DNA of 64,000 bases from assembly GCA_023460315.1 (NCBI GenBank), contig JAEWQO010000138.1, forward strand, positions 32,281 to 96,280, written 5' to 3'. The notes beneath the pieces were generated by a model. The model ran no database searches and had not been told where the DNA came from. It saw nothing but the letters and a program-made list of their open reading frames with translations. Origin of the DNA: Actinomycetes bacterium (GTDB lineage Bacteria; Actinomycetota; Coriobacteriia; Coriobacteriales; Eggerthellaceae). A program made the position numbers and the translations under genes. Of the stretch, positions 59,548-64,000 are shown in pieces (the first letter of the stretch is position 1; each line of letters starts with the position of its first letter).

Positions 59548-60561
59548 TTACGAGGGCATTTTTTTCAGGTGCAGCGCAAACGGCACATCAGAAGCTGTGG
59601 GCACAATCGCCGTGCTGTCCGAAGCGACGTCCATGATGGCACCGTGGAGAATGTCCGTCTCGCTCACCGTGAGGGAATCGACGCCAACAAGATCGAGAAC
59701 CGCCTGCATGATCACCAAACCGGCCACGATGACCGGGGCGCGCCCCGGTTCGAGGCCGACCACACGACGCCGTTCCTCCAGGGGCACACGGGAGAGCCGA
59801 CGATAGACCTCGTCAAGGTCATTCCTGCTCACAAGGGTGCCGTGAACGCGTTCTGCGTCGTAGATCTCCATATGATCCCGAACGGAAACCACCGTCGTCG
59901 CCGTCCCAGCAACGGCAATGAGACGGGCGGGCGGCAACATGTCACCATCCATCGATTCGAAGAAGGGGCGCATTTCAGCCATCACCCAAGTTCGGGCGCG
60001 CACGAGATCCCCCGTCGAAGGGGGATCCTGAGAAAAGAATTTCTCGGTAACGCGACGGCAGCCGATGTCAAAGGAATGGAATCGGTCGGGTGCGCCGCCG
60101 GAACGGCCCAGGGCCACCTCCGTCGAGCCACCGCCAATGTCGACAACAGCCAGGTTCTCATCAGGAAAAGCGCAAGAGGCGCCGGCGAACGAGAGCGATG
60201 CCTCCCGTTCGCCGGAAATGACGGCAAGGTCGATTCCCTCCTCGGCAAGCCGTTCAACGAGTTCGTTGCGGTTCTCCGCATCACGTGCCGCCGATGTCGC
60301 AAAGGCAACGACATCGACACAAGAACCGTCGGAAGGGGAAAGCCGCGCCAGCACCTTCTTGAAACCAGCAATGGCTTCGGCGACTCGCCGGATAGCCGCG
60401 GAACCCAGCACGCCCGACCCGTCAACGCCCTCCCCCAGATTGGCAATGGCATATTCCCGATCGATTTCATAGAGACCGGCATCGTCCACATCTGCCACAA
60501 GCAGGCGGCACGTCACCGTCCCAACATCAATGGCGGCATACCTGCCCGGACGAATAGGCAT
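59548..60561 (-). CDS. Ppx/GppA family phosphatase
   Basis: Exopolyphosphatase/guanosine pentaphosphate phosphatase, 337 aa from ATG 60561 (MPIRPGRYAAIDVGT). The ASKHA signatures AAIDVGTVTCRLLVADV, VVDIGGGSTEVALG and VIAVAGTATTVVSV (ATP-binding/phosphate loops) are present. It ends polyphosphate or pppGpp chains. In actinobacteria this gene commonly lies beside a DivIC-like gene, as here (1 bp apart). The 5' extension of the frame is not protein-like. Confidence 0.92.
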   Translation of the reverse strand: MPIRPGRYAAIDVGTVTCRLLVADVDDAGLYEIDREYAIANLGEGVDGSGVLGSAAIRRVAEAIAGFKKVLARLSPSDGSCVDVVAFATSAARDAENRNELVERLAEEGIDLAVISGEREASLSFAGASCAFPDENLAVVDIGGGSTEVALGRSGGAPDRFHSFDIGCRRVTEKFFSQDPPSTGDLVRARTWVMAEMRPFFESMDGDMLPPARLIAVAGTATTVVSVRDHMEIYDAERVHGTLVSRNDLDEVYRRLSRVPLEERRRVVGLEPGRAPVIVAGLVIMQAVLDLVGVDSLTVSETDILHGAIMDVASDSTAIVPTASDVPFALHLKKMPS

Positions 60562-60562
60562 G

Positions 60563-61498
60563 CTATTCCACACCGAACAGGGCATCGAGAACAGGTGAAT
60601 ACCACGTTTCGGGAGTGGCCACGCTCGCGGACGAAATGTTCGCGAGAAAATCCGTATCCTCTCCCTCATCCTCATTGTCAAGGCCGTTGACAACCGCCGA
60701 TTGCTCCCCCTCCTCAACCCAACCGAACTGCTCATGGGCACGCGCCTTGACGCCGTCATCGGTCTTCAGGGAATCAACTTCGCTTTGGATGGTCGCGTTG
60801 CGCTGTTCGATCGCCGCATACTCGGCTTGCAGGCGGTCGTTTTCCCGCGAAGCGTGATAATACTGCTGAGCGGCAGGGTACAGGAACAGGCACGAAAGCA
60901 CGAGGCAGGCGAGCGTGACCATGCCCGACATGAACTTCCTGGATGACTTCAGAGCAGAAAGAGCTCCGCGCACCGAACGGCTCTTCGCCGCCCCTCGAGC
61001 CGGAGCCTCGTCCTGCATGCGAGCTGCACGCCGATGGGTCGAGCCCATTTCGCCCTTGTAGACGGCAGCCCGCGGCTTGGGGTCGGAGGAATCGGAAGAA
61101 GCACTGGAACCGCCGAACTGCCGTTCGAAAGCGCGGTCCGCCTTGTCCTTGGACCTCTGGCGCCGCAAGGAGGCGAAACGAGAGGGAGACTTGTCCTTGC
61201 ACTCGGCCTCGCCGCTGTCGTCATGCGGCCGTGCCGTGCGTGACGGCCCTTCGCCACGACGGGCTGCATTTCCCGTGGAAGGCCGCGCTTCCCGTAAATG
61301 GGCACCAGCTGGTCTCGATCCGTCTGGCGCCATGCGGCGGTGCGTCGGGGAAACATGTTCGGCGCGAGCGACGGGCGAGGACGAGGCCACAGACGGCCGG
61401 CTTCGTGGCTTCTTCGCTGACGAAGAAACGGATGGCCGCTTTGCGCCCGCCGTTCGTCTCATCTCTTCGAACGAAAGAATATTCGCTTGATCAGCCAA
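60563..61498 (-). CDS. DivIC/FtsL-like septum formation initiator
   Basis: 311 aa from TTG 61498, chosen because aggggcgctcca (AGGGG with 7-nt spacing) precedes it. A very long basic, low-complexity N-terminus (about 200 residues) is followed by one transmembrane helix (VTLACLVLSCLFLYPAAQ) and a coiled coil (RLQAEYAAIEQRNATIQSEVDSL), the DivIC fold. It takes part in the divisome. The long cytoplasmic tail is typical of actinobacteria. An alternative ATG lies at 61462. Confidence 0.82.
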   Translation of the reverse strand: MADQANILSFEEMRRTAGAKRPSVSSSAKKPRSRPSVASSSPVARAEHVSPTHRRMAPDGSRPAGAHLREARPSTGNAARRGEGPSRTARPHDDSGEAECKDKSPSRFASLRRQRSKDKADRAFERQFGGSSASSDSSDPKPRAAVYKGEMGSTHRRAARMQDEAPARGAAKSRSVRGALSALKSSRKFMSGMVTLACLVLSCLFLYPAAQQYYHASRENDRLQAEYAAIEQRNATIQSEVDSLKTDDGVKARAHEQFGWVEEGEQSAVVNGLDNEDEGEDTDFLANISSASVATPETWYSPVLDALFGVE

Positions 61499-61790
61499 TG
61501 GAGCGCCCCTTTGAGCATCGTGGTACAGTTTTGTTTCGTTTAAGGAGACGCCGATCAAAACGAACGCGCCCCGACAGGTGACGCGTCAAGCAGATCAGCT
61601 TTTCCTCAATGCAAGAAGCTTGGTTCAGGATACCATACGAACGGGCGATCTGCCACCGAGCCACTGGCTGCCACTGAACCGTTAAAGCGATGCTCGACGG
61701 TTCGCCACGGCGGCGAACAGGCGGACAATTCGCCCCCTCCACGACGGGTCACGACGACCTTGCCCCTTGCTCTTTGCGAGACCCCTTCCG

Positions 61791-62420
61791 CACTTCGGGC
61801 GGCACGTCACGGCCAAGATCGACCACGCGATATCCACAGTTTTCCAAAAGCATCTTCATGATGGCCTTGCCCCTGTCGTGAATATCGCCTTTGGCATTCG
61901 GCGCTCTCACCGAAAAGCCGTCGGAGGGAAGAAGAGAGCTTGCGGGCGCGCAGGGAAATCCGCTGTCTGCGCGTGATGCTCGCGATAGGGAAAGACCCTC
62001 GCATCCTGTCCGTTGAGGCTCTTGAGGGCAGCGATCGCATCCCAATAGCGGAAGCAAAGGGATTCTGGACAGGTCGGGACCAACTCCCAGCGCGACGGCC
62101 GGGATGGTCCATTCATGCCCCGTTGAAGCAAGCCGAGACTCACGTTTGATACGCCGTGCACCGCGCGAACGCCAAGGCGCTCCTTCGCCATCGAGGCGGC
62201 GCGCCGACAAAAGCGGGATCGAGGCGTGTCAGCCTCAAGGCGATGTTCGTGGGCGGCGAGCGCCAAGTCGCCTTTGAGAGAGAGTGTCGCCGCCGCAACG
62301 AGCTGTTCGCCCTTTGATCGTATTTGGTGGCATGTGCCCGATACGATAGCCATTGCGACAGGATGCGTGACTTTCCCCCGAGAAGGTGACGCACCTTTCA
62401 GAACCACCCAGCCTCGCCAT
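61791..62420 (-). pseudogene. decayed corrinoid/methyltetrahydrofolate methyltransferase
   Basis: Minus-strand remnants occur in several frames. The pterin-binding (MetH/MeTr-type) core survives as AKERLGVRAVHGVSNVSLGLLQ (about 62140-62200), then continues after a frame change as IPAVALGVGPDLSRIP. A later segment, GDIHDRGKAIMKMLLENCGYRVVDLGRDVPPE (61791-61904), is the DxHxxG corrinoid-binding motif. Frames change at least twice and 60 or more residues are missing between domains. No intact frame remains, so this is a degraded gene or fusion. Confidence 0.75.
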
Positions 62421-62564
62421 CGCTCAACAGATCCATCACGAAACGACAGCCTGACACCCGCTTGGCGACCCCCTCCCGAGACGACGGGAAGAAAAACACG
62501 GCGGAGTTCATCCATAAGGACAAGACTCCGCCAAAAATAACCTGGGCCGTTCAGAGGGCATTGT

Positions 62565-62945
62565 TCAAAGGGCATGGTTCTTGATGTAAGAACTCCATTT
62601 TTCGAAGGACTCGTCACTGATGGCGTGTTCCATGAGACAGGCTTCCTTGTCGGCCTGCTCATCGGGAATGCCAAGTTCCTTCGTGAGAAAATTGAACAGG
62701 AGGGAATGTCGGTCAAGAACAGACGTCCCGTAGGCATATCCTTCTTCCGTCAACGTGATGTCACCGTAATACGGTTGATCGGCGAGGCCCTTTTCCTTGA
62801 GTGCTGTGACTGCTTTGTTGACCGAAGCCTTGGACACTCCCAGCTTCGTGGCGATATCGACCGAGCGCACCGAAACTTCCGTAGTGCCCCCCAGCATGAC
62901 GATAGCTTCAAGATAGTCTTCGTGGGACATGGACATTTTTTCCAT
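62565..62945 (-). CDS. DtxR-family metal-dependent regulator
   Basis: 126 aa from ATG 62945 (MEKMSMSHEDYLEAI) with aaggagg 5 nt upstream. N-terminal winged helix (VSVRSVDIATKLGVSKASVNKAVTALKEKGLADQPYYGDITLTEEGYAYG) and a metal-binding helical domain (RHSLLFNFLTKELGI...DKEACLMEHAISDESFEKW) as in MntR/IdeR. The C-terminal SH3 domain is absent, so it is MntR-size. Candidate iron/manganese sensor; a DtxR-box-like sequence lies upstream. Confidence 0.9.
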   Translation of the reverse strand: MEKMSMSHEDYLEAIVMLGGTTEVSVRSVDIATKLGVSKASVNKAVTALKEKGLADQPYYGDITLTEEGYAYGTSVLDRHSLLFNFLTKELGIPDEQADKEACLMEHAISDESFEKWSSYIKNHAL

Positions 62946-63014
62946 GAGAACCTCCTTATAAACCATACCTCATAGTATCACATTCAGAAGCCATGGAAAG
63001 AGAAGAACGGCGCT

Positions 63015-63218
63015 TCAGAGAAGGCCGGCGAGGGGAGAAGAGGGGGAACCCTCGCCGGCTGTTGTGAGGTGGATGACCAGACGAGAGAGAGTCTCCACCA
63101 CCGGGTCAGCAAAATGAGGAGGTACATCGGGTAAAAAACCGCTGATGTGAGCTGCAGGCAAGAACCAATCGGTCACGCCTCGTCCACGTTTCTTCGGCTT
63201 CCTTCGCCCCGCTGACAT
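63015..63218 (-). CDS. small uncertain ORF behind a DtxR-box-like promoter
   Basis: 67 aa (MSAGRRKPKKRGRGVTDW...) without a recognised family. The ATG lies only 6 bp downstream of the candidate -10 box, with no ribosome-binding site, so it would be leaderless if expressed. It sits upstream of the DtxR-like gene on the same strand. It might instead be a remnant; coding status is doubtful. Confidence 0.35.
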   Translation of the reverse strand: MSAGRRKPKKRGRGVTDWFLPAAHISGFLPDVPPHFADPVVETLSRLVIHLTTAGEGSPSSPLAGLL

Positions 63219-63221
63219 TTG

Positions 63222-63252
63222 TTAGTTTAATCTAACTTATTATCAAGGTCAA
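63222..63252 (-). promoter_or_regulatory. promoter overlapped by a DtxR/IdeR-box-like site
   Basis: On the minus strand, TTGACC (63247-63252) and TAAACT (63224-63229) are separated by 17 bp. On the plus strand, TTAGTTTAATCTAACTTAT (63222-63240) matches the IdeR/DtxR consensus at 14 of 19 positions as I recall it. The site covers the -10 region, as expected for a metal-responsive repressor. It may regulate the DtxR-like gene downstream. Confidence 0.6.
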
Positions 63253-64000
63253 TAATGAGTTTCCCATGGTTTACAATTTCTCCATATCTCCTCCTGCCTC
63301 CCGATGAAACTCTGCCTGAACCGCATCGAAATCCATCCAAAAACACGGCAGACCTTCCTGTATGGCAACACCTTCCTTCGGATTGGATGAAATCAAGAGA
63401 TAGGGGTAACTTTTTTGGGAAGAAAGGCCTCTAGGGGAAAGACGACCGGGGATTTCTCCCCAATCCTGCGGATCGATTGACAAAAAATGCCCAAATGGCC
63501 CGATCTCATCCAATCCAACCCGGTTCCATCGTGCGCGAGGTTTCGTCCTCCCCCCGCCTACCCAACCGGTTCCGCCCTCCCCCCGGCCTGCCGACCGGCT
63601 CCGTTCTCCCCGTGCCCGACTCAGCCGGCCGATCCGACTCAAAACCCCGCCACAAGAGCGCCGCTCAACCCCTCGGCCGCCGGACGCCTGGCCGAGGGGA
63701 AAGGCCGTCGCGCCTGCAGCGTCAGCCACAACGCCACCAAGCTCAGATCTCAACCAACGATCATCCAAGGATCGGCAATTCCACAAATCATGAACCACCC
63801 TTCAAAAGGGTGGTTTGCTCAAGGCCTATAAGGCCAAGGGGTACCGGCAGCGTCTCAAGGCGCTTGCCTTTCGCTTTGCTCAAGTCGTATCGCCCTTGAC
63901 TCGTCGCAGCCGCTTGAAGCGGCTTTTGCATTGCCGGCTGCCCCTGAAGGGGCACCCTGGCGTTATCGATTTCCGAATGGGTCTTCGTATTCCTTGACGC
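63253..64000. other. region without confident genes; inverted repeats at the edge
   Basis: Open frames here are low complexity and unconvincing. The final 210 bp hold several hairpins. AACCACCCTT (63793-63802) pairs with AAGGGTGGTT (63806-63815). AGCCGCT (63908-63914) pairs with AGCGGCT (63918-63924), followed by TTT. TGCCCC (63939-63944) pairs with GGGGCA (63949-63954). Such runs can flank a transposable element or be tandem terminators; the neighbouring sequence is outside the window. Confidence 0.4.

Noticed and set aside
61491..61742. 83-aa minus-strand frame upstream of the DivIC-like gene
   Set aside because: No ribosome-binding site or similarity; it overlaps the DivIC-like start and looks like intergenic sequence.
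63271..63798. 175-aa minus-strand frame at the right end
   Set aside because: Low complexity Arg/Gly-rich in the first half, no ribosome-binding site or domain; no support as a gene.
1..64000. CRISPR arrays or cas genes
   Set aside because: No regularly spaced direct repeats and no Cas-like proteins were found; the repeats seen are att sites, operators and the tape-measure repeat.

Overview
The window is GC-rich bacterial chromosome interrupted by one complete-looking prophage. The host is probably a high-GC Gram-positive of the Coriobacteriia/Eggerthellales type. This is inferred from the long basic N-terminus of the DivIC-like protein next to Ppx/GppA, the PadR regulator paired with a NifX-like protein, remnants of corrinoid methyltransferases, and the short form of SRP RNA. 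No rRNA gene is present to settle the taxonomy.

Left host flank (1-21,023). The minus strand carries a DNA-maintenance cluster in the order SRP RNA, DedA, DnaX, YbaB, RecR. A TetR regulator is divergent from a radical SAM gene whose promoter contains a near-perfect 22-bp palindrome. Next come aspS and hisS, a 949-aa TPR protein, NifX-like and PadR genes, the leucine genes leuC-leuD-leuB, a small membrane protein, a peptidoglycan-binding-domain protein and a trans-isoprenyl diphosphate synthase.

Prophage (21,024-59,460, about 38.4 kb). It lies between 54-bp direct repeats that are the 3' part of a tRNA-Leu(UAA) gene, and the intact tRNA is rebuilt at the right end. The layout is: tyrosine integrase; accessory genes (tiny membrane peptides, a PH-domain protein, a lipoprotein); a LexA-like repressor divergent from a Cro-like gene with matching operator-like sites; early genes; a replication/recombination block (ParB-like, SMC-like ATPase, Sak4-like ATPase, a DUF669-like protein, an SF2 helicase interrupted by an intein, primase-helicase, RusA); a fused TerS-TerL terminase; portal; a minor capsid protein with a toxin-like C-terminus followed by a putative immunity gene; scaffold and capsid; connector and tail-completion genes; major tail protein; tail chaperones; tape measure; FN3 tail protein; hub; XhlA-like protein; holin; and an NlpC/P60-like endolysin. 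This is a siphovirus plan, and no structural gene is visibly broken.

Right host flank (59,461-64,000). After tRNA-Leu come a Ppx/GppA phosphatase and a DivIC-like septum protein. Then there is a decayed corrinoid/methyltetrahydrofolate methyltransferase pseudogene, a DtxR-family metalloregulator with a DtxR-box-like promoter upstream, and a hairpin-rich stretch running off the edge.

The items most worth a second look are the helicase intein, the virion-borne toxin/immunity candidate, the TerS-TerL fusion, the palindrome-rich region after the primase-helicase gene, the cluster of three micro-membrane proteins, and the regulatory dyads.
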